From the NCBI GenBank assembly GCA_910589485.1, contig CAJUSW010000008.1:1-64000 (forward strand): a stretch of 64,000 nucleotides of DNA, given 5' to 3'. This DNA is from an uncultured Duncaniella sp. (lineage in GTDB: Bacteria > Bacteroidota > Bacteroidia > Bacteroidales > Muribaculaceae). The position numbers and the translations under genes are program-made. The notes under the pieces are model-generated. The model made no database searches. It worked only from the letters and a program-made list of their open reading frames with translations, and was not told the DNA's origin. Shown piece after piece: positions 50,196 through 59,023 of the stretch (positions are counted from its first letter, which is position 1; each line of letters starts with the position of its first letter).

Positions 50196-51449
50196 ATGAA
50201 AGAAGAACTTATCAAGAAGGCTTACGAGATAGCCCGTGAACGTTATGCCGCAGTAGGTGTCGATACCGACAAGGTGCTCGACCAGATGCAGGATTTCCAC
50301 CTCAGCATGCACTGCTGGCAGGCCGACGATGTGGCCGGATTCGAGAACCAGGGCGGTTCGCTCACCGGCGGTATCCAGGTCAACGGTAACTATCCCGGCA
50401 AGGCCCGCAATATCGACGAGCTCCGTGCCGACGTGCTCTATGCCATGTCGCTCATTCCCGGCAAGCACCGTCTTAATCTCCACGAGATCTACGGTGACTT
50501 CGGTGGCAAGTACGTTGACCGCGACCAGTGCTCAGTAGAGCATTTCCAGAGCTGGATCGACTGGGGCAAAGCCAACGATATAAAGCTCGACTTCAACTCC
50601 ACCTCATTCTCTCATCCCAAGAGTGGCGACCTCTCGCTCTCCAACCCCGACAAGGGTATCCGTGATTTCTGGATCGAGCACTCCAAGCGTTGCCGTGCCA
50701 TTTCCCAGGCCATCGGCGAGGCTCAGCAGGATCCCTGTATCATGAACACTTGGGTGCACGACGGTTCCAAGGACATCACCGTGAACCGCTACATGTATCG
50801 CGAGCTCCTCAAGGATTCTCTCGATCAGATCTTCGAGCACAAGTATGACTGGATGAAGGACTGTGTTGAGTCCAAGGTGTTCGGTATCGGTCTCGAGAGC
50901 TACACTGTAGGCTCCAATGACTTCTACACCTCCTATGCCGCCAAGAACGACATGATGATCACTCTCGACACCGGCCACTTCCACCCCACCGAGAGTGTAG
51001 CCGACAAGGTTTCGGCCATGCTTCTCTTCGTGCCCGAACTGATGCTCCACGTGTCTCGCCCCATCCGTTGGGACTCTGACCACGTTACCATCATGGACGA
51101 TCCCACCCTCGACCTGTTCAGCGAGATCGTTCGCGCCGGTGCTCTCAACCGTGTACACTATGGCCTCGACTACTTCGATGGTACTCTCAACCGCATCGGT
51201 GCCTACGTGATCGGTAGCCGTGCCGCCCAGAAGTGCATGCTCCGCGCTCTGCTCGAGCCCACCGACACCATCCGCAAGTATGAGCTCGCCGACAAGAAGT
51301 TCCAGCGTCTCGCTCTCCTCGAGGAGTGCAAGAACCTCCCCTGGAACGCTGTTTACGACATGTTCTGCCTCAAGAACAATGTACCCGTAGGCGAGTCGTT
51401 CATCCCCGAGGTAGAGAAGTACGAGGCTGAAGTGACCTCCAAGCGTTAA
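50196..51449 (+). CDS. rhaA: L-rhamnose isomerase
   Basis: Converts L-rhamnose to L-rhamnulose with a divalent metal. The 417-aa chain contains DFHLSMHCWQADDVAGFEN, LDFNSTSFSHPKSGDLSLS, LDTGHFHPTESVADK and HVSRPIRWDSDHV, the metal- and substrate-binding segments of RhaA. It is tightly linked to rhaB. A large hairpin separates it from rhaT. Confidence 0.96.
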   Translation: MKEELIKKAYEIARERYAAVGVDTDKVLDQMQDFHLSMHCWQADDVAGFENQGGSLTGGIQVNGNYPGKARNIDELRADVLYAMSLIPGKHRLNLHEIYGDFGGKYVDRDQCSVEHFQSWIDWGKANDIKLDFNSTSFSHPKSGDLSLSNPDKGIRDFWIEHSKRCRAISQAIGEAQQDPCIMNTWVHDGSKDITVNRYMYRELLKDSLDQIFEHKYDWMKDCVESKVFGIGLESYTVGSNDFYTSYAAKNDMMITLDTGHFHPTESVADKVSAMLLFVPELMLHVSRPIRWDSDHVTIMDDPTLDLFSEIVRAGALNRVHYGLDYFDGTLNRIGAYVIGSRAAQKCMLRALLEPTDTIRKYELADKKFQRLALLEECKNLPWNAVYDMFCLKNNVPVGESFIPEVEKYEAEVTSKR

Positions 51450-51464
51450 TATATCTATTTCTTA

Positions 51465-51537
51465 AGTATAGAGGTTAAAGTATAGAGATGTCATCTCGGT
51501 ACTTTACCCTCTATACTCTATACTTTCCCCTCTATAC
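51465..51537 (+). repeat. Hairpin of AGTATAGAG repeats between rhaA and rhaT
   Basis: The 26-base arms 51465-51490 and 51492-51517 are complementary except for three positions, with a one-base gap between them. AGTATAGAGG on the left meets CCTCTATACT on the right. A further CTCTATACTTTCCCCTCTAT follows. This is cluster 5 of the dispersed strings and the only one folded on itself. It could slow, end or protect the operon transcript. Confidence 0.75.
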
Positions 51538-51542
51538 TCATT

Positions 51543-52577
51543 ATGCTTTTAATAGGACTATTAATTATAGCTATCGGGGCGTTCTGCCAGTCGAGCTGCT
51601 ATGTGCCCATCAACAAGATCAAGTCTTGGAGCTGGGAAAGCTACTGGATTGTGCAAGGCGTGTTTGCATGGCTCATACTCCCCTTCCTCGGAGCACTCCT
51701 CGCAGTGCCGGCCGGTCACTCGCTTTGTGACCTGTTCACTGCCGACCAGTCATTCAATATATGGATGACTATCCTTTTCGGAGCGCTATGGGGTGTCGGA
51801 GGTCTTACATTCGGCCTCTCGATGCGCTATCTCGGCGTGGCCCTCGGCCAGTCGATAGCCCTCGGCACATGTGCCGGACTCGGCACCATCATGGGCCCTG
51901 TCCTGCTCAACATCTTCTTTCCTGAGAACGATCCTCTCTCCCAGCTCACCTTTGCCGTGATCCTCGGAGTGGTAGTCACTCTCATCGGTATCGCCATCAT
52001 CGGTGTGGCCGGCTCCATGAAGGCCTCTTCATTGAGCGAGGAGGAGAAGAAAGCCGCTGTAAAGGACTTCAACTTCCCCAAGGGTATCACCATCGCCCTG
52101 CTTGCCGGCTTCATGAGCGGATGTTTCAACGTAGGTCTTGAGTTCGGTAGCGGCATCAACTTCGGTGACCTTACGCCCGACATGTACAAGACTCTTCCTG
52201 CCACATTCCTCGTGACCCTCGGCGGATTCGTCACCAATGCCGTGTATTGCTTCTATCAGAACCAGAAGAACGGCACATGGGGCGACTATACCAAGGGTGG
52301 TGTGCTCGCCAACAATCTGCTCTTCTGTCTTCTGGCCGGAGCGTTGTGGTACAGCCAGTTCTTCGGACTCGCCCTCGGAAAAGGATTTCTCACCGATTCG
52401 CCCACACTCATGACTCTCTCGTTCTGTATCCTCATGGCTCTCAACGTAGTGTTCTCCAATGTGTGGGGCATTATTCTCAAGGAGTGGAAAGGTTGCTCGT
52501 CCAAGACTATTGCAGTGCTCATCGTGGGCATCGTGGTGCTCATTGTGTCGTGCTTCCTCCCCCAGTTAATAGGTTAA
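51543..52577 (+). CDS. rhaT: L-rhamnose:H+ symporter
   Basis: Takes up L-rhamnose across the inner membrane. A 344-aa protein with about ten helices, of the RhaT family: GAFCQSSCYVPINKIKSWSWESYW, LFGALWGVGGLTFGLSMRYLGVALGQSIALG and NFPKGITIALLAGFMSGCFN are typical. The ATG follows the last TATACTC of the hairpin by three bases. There is no SusC/D-like outer-membrane system in this operon. Confidence 0.93.
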   Translation: MLLIGLLIIAIGAFCQSSCYVPINKIKSWSWESYWIVQGVFAWLILPFLGALLAVPAGHSLCDLFTADQSFNIWMTILFGALWGVGGLTFGLSMRYLGVALGQSIALGTCAGLGTIMGPVLLNIFFPENDPLSQLTFAVILGVVVTLIGIAIIGVAGSMKASSLSEEEKKAAVKDFNFPKGITIALLAGFMSGCFNVGLEFGSGINFGDLTPDMYKTLPATFLVTLGGFVTNAVYCFYQNQKNGTWGDYTKGGVLANNLLFCLLAGALWYSQFFGLALGKGFLTDSPTLMTLSFCILMALNVVFSNVWGIILKEWKGCSSKTIAVLIVGIVVLIVSCFLPQLIG

Positions 52578-52599
52578 ACCAATCATAGTAACATATATT

Positions 52600-53409
52600 A
52601 TGTCATCAATCTTAGACAATCGCCCCGCGCTTGCCGCTGAGGTAGAGAAAGTGGCCGAAGTGGCCGGTTACCTCTGGCAGAAAGGATGGGCTGAACGTAA
52701 CGGCGGTAACATCACCGTAAATATTACCGAACATGTGGACGACGCTATCCGCGCTATGCCCGCTATAGCCGAGCCCAAGGCCATCGGTCTCACCCTCCCC
52801 AACCTCAAGGGTTGCTATTTCTATTGCAAGGGTACCAACAAGCGTATGCGCGACCTCGCACGCTGGCCCATGGACAACGGTTCGGTGATCCGTATTCTCG
52901 ACGACTGCGCTCACTACGAGATCATCGCCGACAAGCCCGTGGCTCCCACCTCCGAGCTCCCCTCGCATCTTGCCGTTCACAACTATCTCATCGGCAAGGG
53001 TTCCAACTATAAGGCATCGGTACACACTCATCCCATCGAGCTTGTGGCCATGTCGCACTGCAAGAAGTTTCTCGACAAGGACGTGGCTACCCGTCTCCTT
53101 TGGAGCATGATCCCCGAAACCAAGGCTTTCTGTCCCCGCGGACTCGGCATCATCCCCTACAAGCTACCCAGCTCCAACGAGCTCGCTGAGGCTACCATCA
53201 AGGAGCTTGGCGACTACGATGTTACCCTCTGGGAGAAGCATGGTGTGTTTGCAGTAGAGCAGGACGTTATGGCCGCTTTCGACCAGATCGACGTGCTCAA
53301 CAAGTCGGCCCTCATCTACATCGCCGCCAAGAATATGGGCTTCGAGCCTGAAGGCATGAGCGACGATCAGATGCGTGAGATGACCGTGGCATTCAACCTG
53401 CCCAAATAA
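52600..53409 (+). CDS. rhaD: Rhamnulose-1-phosphate aldolase
   Basis: Splits rhamnulose 1-phosphate into dihydroxyacetone phosphate and L-lactaldehyde. A class II, zinc-dependent aldolase of 269 aa. GWAERNGGNITVNITEH is the phosphate-binding start, and the zinc histidines are in SVHTHPIELVAMSH and, later, WEKHGVFAVEQD. It closes the rhamnose operon. Confidence 0.95.
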   Translation: MSSILDNRPALAAEVEKVAEVAGYLWQKGWAERNGGNITVNITEHVDDAIRAMPAIAEPKAIGLTLPNLKGCYFYCKGTNKRMRDLARWPMDNGSVIRILDDCAHYEIIADKPVAPTSELPSHLAVHNYLIGKGSNYKASVHTHPIELVAMSHCKKFLDKDVATRLLWSMIPETKAFCPRGLGIIPYKLPSSNELAEATIKELGDYDVTLWEKHGVFAVEQDVMAAFDQIDVLNKSALIYIAAKNMGFEPEGMSDDQMREMTVAFNLPK

Positions 53410-53432
53410 TCCCTGAAACCCTATAAACGAAG

Positions 53433-53473
53433 CCCGCGGAACTGGATCGACAGTCCCGCGGGTTTCTGTTTTA
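53433..53473 (+). terminator. Terminator of the rhamnose operon
   Basis: CCCGCGG (53433-53439) pairs with CCGCGGG (53456-53462), extended by ACTG/CAGT, followed by TTTCTGTTTT. Confidence 0.8.
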
Positions 53474-53497
53474 TCACGGCCTCTTAAAAACCGGTTC

Positions 53498-54424
53498 CTA
53501 TTTCTTCTTGGAAAACGCTTCCAGCACCGTGCGCGATATGCATCCGATTATAGCCGAAGCCTCATCCTGCGGGCCGGGATAGTCCTTTATGAGCACCGCT
53601 ATCGAGTAGCTTGTGCCGTCGGGTAGGGTGAAATACCCCACGTCATTCACGGCCACGATCTCGCCACGCTCGTTGACATATCCGCTTCCTGTGCGGTGTC
53701 CTAAGTCAACTCCCGGATAATCCGCAAGCGGAGCGGCCAACCGGTCGGTAGCGCTCGTACATTCTCCGAGCCAGCCTCTCATGGCCGATTGCTTGTCTGC
53801 CGATGTCACGCTGTCGGTATATACTCTGTCGATCAGCTCGGCACATGCCAGCGGTGAACTCCAGTTTTCATAACTAAGCGCGTGATTCTGCTGCATCTCA
53901 TGCTCGGTATGGCTTATGCCGAAACTCCCGATGATGCCAAGTTCACGGCACACGCTGTCGGTAGCGGGAACTGATATTATATGGTCATACAGTATATTAC
54001 TTGTATTATTGTCGCTCACCCTCAGGGTGTAAGCCATCAGGTCGCTCACGGTGATATCGATATCTCCCTCGGTGTAATCCTTGAGCATAGGACTCCAGGT
54101 GTCGGGGTTGAGTTCCTGGCGGGTCACATGTATCACGGTGTCGAAATCTTGCCCCCGGTTGTCGAGAGAGCGGGCCACGGCTATGGCTTCGTGTAGCTTG
54201 AACACACTCATCAGCGGATATTTCACCTCATTGTTGATAAGCAGAGTATCTCCGTCCGACGATATTATCGCCACGCCTACCTCCCCCTTTCCCTCGGGGA
54301 TCAAGGCCGTGATGGAATCCTCAAGGGCCGGAAAGTCAACCGTCCTCCCGTTCCCCTTCTGCCCCGTAGAGCAAGCAACCATCATCCCCGCCCCGGCAAT
54401 TACCAATGGAATTATACGTCTCAT
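53498..54424 (-). CDS. Class A beta-lactamase, lipoprotein-like
   Basis: Predicted to hydrolyse beta-lactams in the periplasm. A lipobox (MMVACST, Cys18) suggests anchoring. The class A motifs are present: S73-V-F-K76, S137-D-N139, and E176-x-x-x-N180 in the omega loop. The KTG motif is HRTGSG, with Arg replacing Lys (Arg244), which occurs in some class A enzymes but is unusual. The closest type should be the A2 subgroup of Bacteroidota (CepA/CfxA/CblA). There is no mobile element beside it, so it is probably chromosomal and intrinsic. Substrate range cannot be read. Confidence 0.88.
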   Translation of the reverse strand: MRRIIPLVIAGAGMMVACSTGQKGNGRTVDFPALEDSITALIPEGKGEVGVAIISSDGDTLLINNEVKYPLMSVFKLHEAIAVARSLDNRGQDFDTVIHVTRQELNPDTWSPMLKDYTEGDIDITVSDLMAYTLRVSDNNTSNILYDHIISVPATDSVCRELGIIGSFGISHTEHEMQQNHALSYENWSSPLACAELIDRVYTDSVTSADKQSAMRGWLGECTSATDRLAAPLADYPGVDLGHRTGSGYVNERGEIVAVNDVGYFTLPDGTSYSIAVLIKDYPGPQDEASAIIGCISRTVLEAFSKKK

Positions 54425-54467
54425 AATAATATAACAGTTTTAAACTCTTATAAAATAGTAGCTATGC

Positions 54468-54944
54468 TCAGTGAATATCGAGCTGATATAATATTGATTG
54501 TCTGTCGGGATAGCTGTATTGAACTTGCAATTCCTGTTTCCCGATTCTTCTGAATCCGGCACGTTCATAGAATGAATGTGATTTTGTGGCTACCGACGGT
54601 GTGTCGAGTATGATATGCCTGTATCCTTTATCCCTTGCAAACTCAAGCAGTTCATCATACAGTCTGAGTCCCACCCGTTGTGACCGGTAGTCAGCATGCA
54701 CGAAAAACTTCTTCAGCACGCTCCATTCGTCATCAATTCTCATCAGGGCTATTGTTCCCACCACTTGGCTATTATCAATTGCCATCCAAAAATTTCCGCC
54801 GTTATTGATATAAGCCTCATGAATATTCAGCAGGTCGGGTTGCTCCGCGATTGACAGATTTATCTTGGCTTCATTATTCTGAATGTCGAGGATCAGCCCA
54901 ATCGCCCCCTCCTTGAACTCCTCCTTATACTGAATTATTTCCAT
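54468..54944 (-). CDS. GNAT family N-acetyltransferase
   Basis: A 158-aa acyltransferase using acetyl-CoA. The fold shows VVGTIALMRIDDEWSVLKKFFVHADYRSQRVGLRLYDELLEFARDKGY, with the acetyl-CoA loop in QRVGLRL, then ILDTPSVATKSHSFYERAGFRRI. The acceptor is unknown. The base composition is noticeably more AT-rich than the flanking housekeeping genes, which may point to transfer. It lies between the beta-lactamase gene and a tRNA. Confidence 0.9.
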   Translation of the reverse strand: MEIIQYKEEFKEGAIGLILDIQNNEAKINLSIAEQPDLLNIHEAYINNGGNFWMAIDNSQVVGTIALMRIDDEWSVLKKFFVHADYRSQRVGLRLYDELLEFARDKGYRHIILDTPSVATKSHSFYERAGFRRIGKQELQVQYSYPDRQSILYQLDIH

Positions 54945-55017
54945 TCTGTAATGCTTGCTTAATGCGTTATATAGAAAAATAACGACCGAAAATCAATAGA
55001 TTATCAGTCGTTATCAG

Positions 55018-55099
55018 TACCCGGACCCGGGCTCGAACCGGGATGGGTCGCCCCAACGGTGTTTGAGACCGTCGCGTCTACCGATTCCGCCATCCGGGC
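55018..55099 (-). tRNA. tRNA-Leu (CAA)
   Basis: On the minus strand the acceptor stem GCCCGGA pairs with TCCGGGT (one G-T), the anticodon stem ACGGT/ACCGT encloses the loop CTCAAAC (anticodon CAA), and the T arm is CCCGG-TTCGAGC-CCGGG. The long variable arm fits leucine. The discriminator is A, and CCA is not encoded. Confidence 0.92.
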
Positions 55100-55154
55100 G
55101 ATGGTGCGCTTATGAAAGTGGACCCGTGGATCCACGGCGCTTCGGTTTGCGAGG

Positions 55155-55186
55155 GCAAAGGTAATGAGTTTTTTCCGTTCACGCAA
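55155..55186 (-). promoter_or_regulatory. Promoter for tRNA-Leu
   Basis: On the minus strand TTG (55186-55184) is 20 bases before TACCTTTGC (55163-55155). The transcript leader of about 50 bases holds a perfect 14-base palindrome, CCGTGGATCCACGG (55124-55137). Confidence 0.75.
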
Positions 55187-55220
55187 GCATTATCGCAACT
55201 TTCTGCCGGATTGGCGTATC

Positions 55221-55255
55221 TTAAGAGATTGTTTAAAAACAATCTCTTAATTTTT
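55221..55255 (+). terminator. Orphan hairpin left of the AT-rich cassette
   Basis: TTAAGAGATTGTTT pairs perfectly with AAACAATCTCTTAA (55237-55250), followed by TTTTTA. It would end plus-strand transcription, yet no plus-strand gene precedes it, so it may be the relic of a lost gene or an element boundary. Confidence 0.6.
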
Positions 55256-55327
55256 AATAGTGCAATATATATAATGATTAAGTGTTTTGCGTTTTATACT
55301 CGTATAATAATAAAATAATAATCACAC

Positions 55328-56431
55328 ATGAAATATTCAAGCTTTTTGCTGTTATTAATAATTATTGCTTCGGGCTGTGTATCACGCACTCCTCAACGAG
55401 AAGAAAATGTCGCTTCTTGCATTGATTACCAGCTTGATTCTATCAGAATTGTGGAAGATCCGGAGGTCTCCACTCTGAACAGCTATGGCCTTTCAGCTTA
55501 TTGTCATACAAATGAATGTCTATATTGCTACAATTACAAAGAACATTCTATTGACATTTTGGATTTATCCGGAGGTAATGTGAAAAAGTCTATTGTACTT
55601 GAAACACAAGGCCCTGATGCCGTCATGCGTGAGTTAAGTTGGCTTGATGTGTACTCCCCGGATACAATTGTTGCTTATGACTTTAATTCAATAAATGTGC
55701 TTGATAGCATAGGGCGCGTGCAGTGCAGAATTAAGCTCCTGAAAGATGAATGGGCCCGGATTGATTGCAACAGCCGGAGTAATATATCAGGGTTCAAATT
55801 GGATTTTGACAATCATACAATCACATATCCGGTAGCAAAACCGGATAGAAATGAGATCATTGTATATGATTACATTGACAACGCCGTAGTGAACCGCATA
55901 AAGCTCGAAGATTCAGACAATAAGGGCGATTATGGATTTATGAGATTTCCAAATGTGAGTTTTCACGGTGGTAGTATCATATATAATTATCCGTATGAAT
56001 CAACGGTATTTATATACGATTCTATCAGTGGGACAACACGTAAAGTATCAACAAAAAGTTCGTATCATCCCGATACTGCTAAAGAATATGAGGGAAACTC
56101 ACCGGAAGATATCGGATGGTATGGCGCCGAGAACGTATTCTACTCTCCTATGTATTATTTAGCCGGACAGGAATGTTTTGTCCGAATTACTCTTGGCGCA
56201 ACATCCCTTGATAGATCTGTTAATATGGACAAGGCTTATTATGACAGACCGATATATGTAATGAAATTTGATGAGAAGTTCACTCCCGTAGGGGAATTTG
56301 AACTTGAAAGACATAAATATAACCCGTTTGGCGGATGGTGTGCCATGTACGATCGCATGGCTTTCTTTCAGGATAGTATGCTAAAGGAAAATGATTCTGA
56401 TGATATAATAATTGATACGATTGTTTTTTAA
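55328..56431 (+). CDS. AT-rich lipoprotein, beta-propeller (DUF4221-like)
   Basis: A 367-aa exported lipoprotein with lipobox IIASGCVS (Cys near 17). The body alternates short strands with repeating patterns such as ECLYCYNYKEHSIDILDLSGG, SPDTIVAYDFNSINVLDSIGR and SGFKLDFDNHTITYP, as in six-bladed propellers of the DUF4221/BF3164 type; the assignment is by pattern only. Codon use and GC content are much lower than in neighbouring genes. Hairpins with a shared TGTTTAAAA core stand on both sides. I infer recent acquisition. Ligand and role are unknown. Confidence 0.82.
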   Translation: MKYSSFLLLLIIIASGCVSRTPQREENVASCIDYQLDSIRIVEDPEVSTLNSYGLSAYCHTNECLYCYNYKEHSIDILDLSGGNVKKSIVLETQGPDAVMRELSWLDVYSPDTIVAYDFNSINVLDSIGRVQCRIKLLKDEWARIDCNSRSNISGFKLDFDNHTITYPVAKPDRNEIIVYDYIDNAVVNRIKLEDSDNKGDYGFMRFPNVSFHGGSIIYNYPYESTVFIYDSISGTTRKVSTKSSYHPDTAKEYEGNSPEDIGWYGAENVFYSPMYYLAGQECFVRITLGATSLDRSVNMDKAYYDRPIYVMKFDEKFTPVGEFELERHKYNPFGGWCAMYDRMAFFQDSMLKENDSDDIIIDTIVF

Positions 56432-56437
56432 GATAAT

Positions 56438-56484
56438 CAGAGTCTGTTTAAAATCCACATCATATGGATTTTAAACAGACTCTG
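56438..56484. terminator. Strong hairpin right of the AT-rich cassette
   Basis: A perfect 20-base stem (56438-56457 with 56465-56484) begins CAGAGTCTGTTTAAAA. It lies seven bases after the lipoprotein stop and also serves the convergent gene at 56519. Confidence 0.75.
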
Positions 56485-56518
56485 AAGCATTGGGCTATTT
56501 TGCCTGTATATTGTTGGT

Positions 56519-57055
56519 TTACAGCTCGGAGGGAGCCTCGGGGTTGGTGTACCAGCGTGAATACATCAGATAGTTGCGGGCTATCTTGGTGTTGAGCTCA
56601 CGCGAGGTCTCGGGATCGACCATTTTGATGAACTTGGCCGGAGCACCGCCCCACAGCTCGTTGGGGCCTATCTTGGTGCGGGAGAGCACCACCGATCCGG
56701 CGGCCACAAGTGCGCCTTCGCCCACCTCGGCATCATCCATCACCACGGCTCCCATGCCTATGAGGGCAAGATTGTGGATCTTGGCTCCGTGGATAGTCAC
56801 GTTGTGACCTATCGACACATCATCGCCAATCTCGATTGTCGATTTCTGATATAGGGTGTGCAGTACCGATCCGTCCTGGATATTTACGCGGTTGCCTATA
56901 CGTATTGAATTCACATCGCCGCGTAGCACGGTATTGAACCACACGCTACATTCCTCGCCCATCACCACGTCGCCTACTATGGTGCAGTTCTCGGCAAGAA
57001 ATGTGTCGCGGCCTATCTGGGGGGTAAAACCTCTTACGGGTATTATCAGTGCCAT
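56519..57055 (-). CDS. Gamma-carbonic-anhydrase-like hexapeptide protein
   Basis: A left-handed beta-helix trimer of 178 aa in the YrdA/PaaY group. RGDVNSIRIGNRVNIQDGSVLH and IGHNVTIHGAKIHN carry the metal-binding histidines (His66, His84, His89). Members are zinc or iron carbonic anhydrase homologues, often with thioesterase or unknown activity. It sits about 60 bases after pepP on the same strand. Confidence 0.9.
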   Translation of the reverse strand: MALIIPVRGFTPQIGRDTFLAENCTIVGDVVMGEECSVWFNTVLRGDVNSIRIGNRVNIQDGSVLHTLYQKSTIEIGDDVSIGHNVTIHGAKIHNLALIGMGAVVMDDAEVGEGALVAAGSVVLSRTKIGPNELWGGAPAKFIKMVDPETSRELNTKIARNYLMYSRWYTNPEAPSEL

Positions 57056-57117
57056 TATATTCTATGATTAGGCAATCAGCAACCGGGTGTGGTGACCCGG
57101 TTGCCGATTGATGGTTT

Positions 57118-58902
57118 TTAGAGCGGAGCACATGCGTCGGCCAGCCAGGTGCGCTCCTCTTCGGTGAGGGCGGGTGCCAGGCGGTCATACACGGTGCGGT
57201 GATAGTTGTTGACCCATTCGATCTCCTCGGGGCTCATGATGGAGGTATCGAACAGTGCGCGGTCAAACGGGCACATCGTCACGGTCTCGAACGCATAGAA
57301 GTTGCCAAACTCGGTGGTCTCATAAGGTATCGTGAGCACCAGGTTCTCGCAACGTATGCCGTAGCGGTCGGCCAGATATACGCCTGGCTCGTTGGAGGTG
57401 AGCATGCCGGGCATGAGCGGAGCCATGGTGTCGTTGAGTCGTATGCTCTGCGGGCCCTCGTGCACGTTGAGGAAATGTCCCACACCGTGGCCGGTGCCGT
57501 GCAGATAGCTCTTGCCCTCCTTCCAGAGCGGCATACGCGCCATGGCATCGAGCTGATGGCCGTGGGTGCCCTCGGGATATATTGCAGTGGCGATGGCTAT
57601 GTGTCCCTTCATCACCAGGGTGAAATCATGTCGCATGGCCTCGGTGGGAGTGCCCAGGGCGATGGTGCGGGTGATGTCGGTGGTTGCGTCGATATAGTTG
57701 GCGCCCGAGTCGATGAGCAGGAGATTGCCGAGCGAAAGTGCCGAATCGGTCTCGGGAGTAGCCGAGTAATGCACGATGGCGCCGTGGGGGCCAAAGCCGC
57801 AGATGCTCTCGAAGCTCAGGTCGAAGAACAGCGGATCGGTGCGACGGTTGCGCTCCAGAATGTCGGCCACACCCATCTCGGTGAGAGGCTTACATTCGTT
57901 CACGATGCGCTGAATCTCCATGATCGAGCGCACCATATATACACCGTCGCGCACGTGGGCGTTGCGTATGCCCTGGATCTGTGTCTCGTTCTTCACGGCC
58001 TTGGGAATAGATACGGGCGATTCGCCGAGGGTGAAGTGTCCGTCCAGCACTGATGCTACAGCACCCGATGCGCGGGCACCGCTGAGCAGCACAGTCACAT
58101 CGGCGGGCACTGTGGCCAGATATTCGAGGGCCGAGCCATAGGGGGCAGTCTCTACGCCCGAAGCCGAGAGATATTCATTGACGGCAGGATTCAGTTTGGC
58201 CGGGTCGATGAACAGCCTTGCACCGTCAGCTCCTACGTAAAGGAATGAGGTGGCTACAGGATTGCAGGGCACATCGGTCGAACGGAGATTGAGCAGCCAT
58301 GCTATCTCATCGAGAGCCGAGGTGAAATAGGCTTGGGCTCCGGCGGACTCGAAGTCGTGGCGCAGATCGGCGAGCTTCTCTGTAGCGCTCTTTCCGGCAT
58401 ACTTTTCATCGTGTATAAAAGCCGGATCCGAGGGTAGGGCAGGGCGGTCGGCCCACACACGGTCGATGGGATCGAAATTCACATCGAGCTTGATGCCGCG
58501 CTTGGCGAGAGCCGAACGGAGCACAGCCGTATCGTTGACCGACATCAGCAGGCCGTTGATGCCCACGGTGTCACCCTCCGATAGATTCTCAGTGAGGAAA
58601 GCGTTGATGCTCGGGGTTTCGGGAAGTCCGTCCTTCATTATCACGATTCCGGTACCTGCGGTCTGCGATTCGCCCTGAAGGAAATAGCGGCTGTCTACCC
58701 ACAGATAGGCCCCTTTTTCGGTGACCACGAGAGTGCCGGCCGAGCCGGTGAATCCGGTGAGAAATCTCACGGTGTGCCAGTGGTCCGAGATATATTCACT
58801 GAGGTGAGGATCGGTGCGGGGCACGATTACAGCTTTGAGTCCGGCCTGCGCCATCTCGTCACGCAAGGTTTGTATGCGTTGGGGGATAGTAGTTTGTGTC
58901 AT
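57118..58902 (-). CDS. pepP: Xaa-Pro aminopeptidase (aminopeptidase P family)
   Basis: A cytoplasmic metallopeptidase that removes N-terminal residues before proline. The long form, 594 aa, has two N-terminal creatinase-like domains and a C-terminal pita-bread catalytic domain. The five metal ligands are visible: Asp in LIDSGANY, Asp in TTDITRT, His in HGTGHGVGHFLN, Glu in TSNEPG and Glu in RCENLVL. A promoter lies at 58924-58932. The symbol follows the family. Confidence 0.93.
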   Translation of the reverse strand: MTQTTIPQRIQTLRDEMAQAGLKAVIVPRTDPHLSEYISDHWHTVRFLTGFTGSAGTLVVTEKGAYLWVDSRYFLQGESQTAGTGIVIMKDGLPETPSINAFLTENLSEGDTVGINGLLMSVNDTAVLRSALAKRGIKLDVNFDPIDRVWADRPALPSDPAFIHDEKYAGKSATEKLADLRHDFESAGAQAYFTSALDEIAWLLNLRSTDVPCNPVATSFLYVGADGARLFIDPAKLNPAVNEYLSASGVETAPYGSALEYLATVPADVTVLLSGARASGAVASVLDGHFTLGESPVSIPKAVKNETQIQGIRNAHVRDGVYMVRSIMEIQRIVNECKPLTEMGVADILERNRRTDPLFFDLSFESICGFGPHGAIVHYSATPETDSALSLGNLLLIDSGANYIDATTDITRTIALGTPTEAMRHDFTLVMKGHIAIATAIYPEGTHGHQLDAMARMPLWKEGKSYLHGTGHGVGHFLNVHEGPQSIRLNDTMAPLMPGMLTSNEPGVYLADRYGIRCENLVLTIPYETTEFGNFYAFETVTMCPFDRALFDTSIMSPEEIEWVNNYHRTVYDRLAPALTEEERTWLADACAPL

Positions 58903-58923
58903 GTGATTAGAATTATGTCTTCC

Positions 58924-58932
58924 GCAAATTTA
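58924..58932 (-). promoter_or_regulatory. Promoter -7 box for pepP
   Basis: TAAATTTGC on the minus strand, 22 bases before the ATG. Confidence 0.6.
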
Positions 58933-58967
58933 ATACTTCTGCTCGTCATATTCAACCTATCGGCCTA

Positions 58968-58975
58968 TAAATTTG
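58968..58975 (+). promoter_or_regulatory. Promoter -7 box for the His/Lys-rich lipoprotein
   Basis: TAAATTTG on the plus strand, 48 bases before ATG 59024, divergent from the pepP promoter. Confidence 0.5.
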
Positions 58976-59023
58976 TTAATATTAAAACAGTTTCTGAATT
59001 CGTTTCACCTGACCCTATCATTT

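Noticed and set aside
55328..56484. Composite transposon
   Set aside because: The flanking hairpins are not long terminal repeats of an insertion sequence and no transposase is present.
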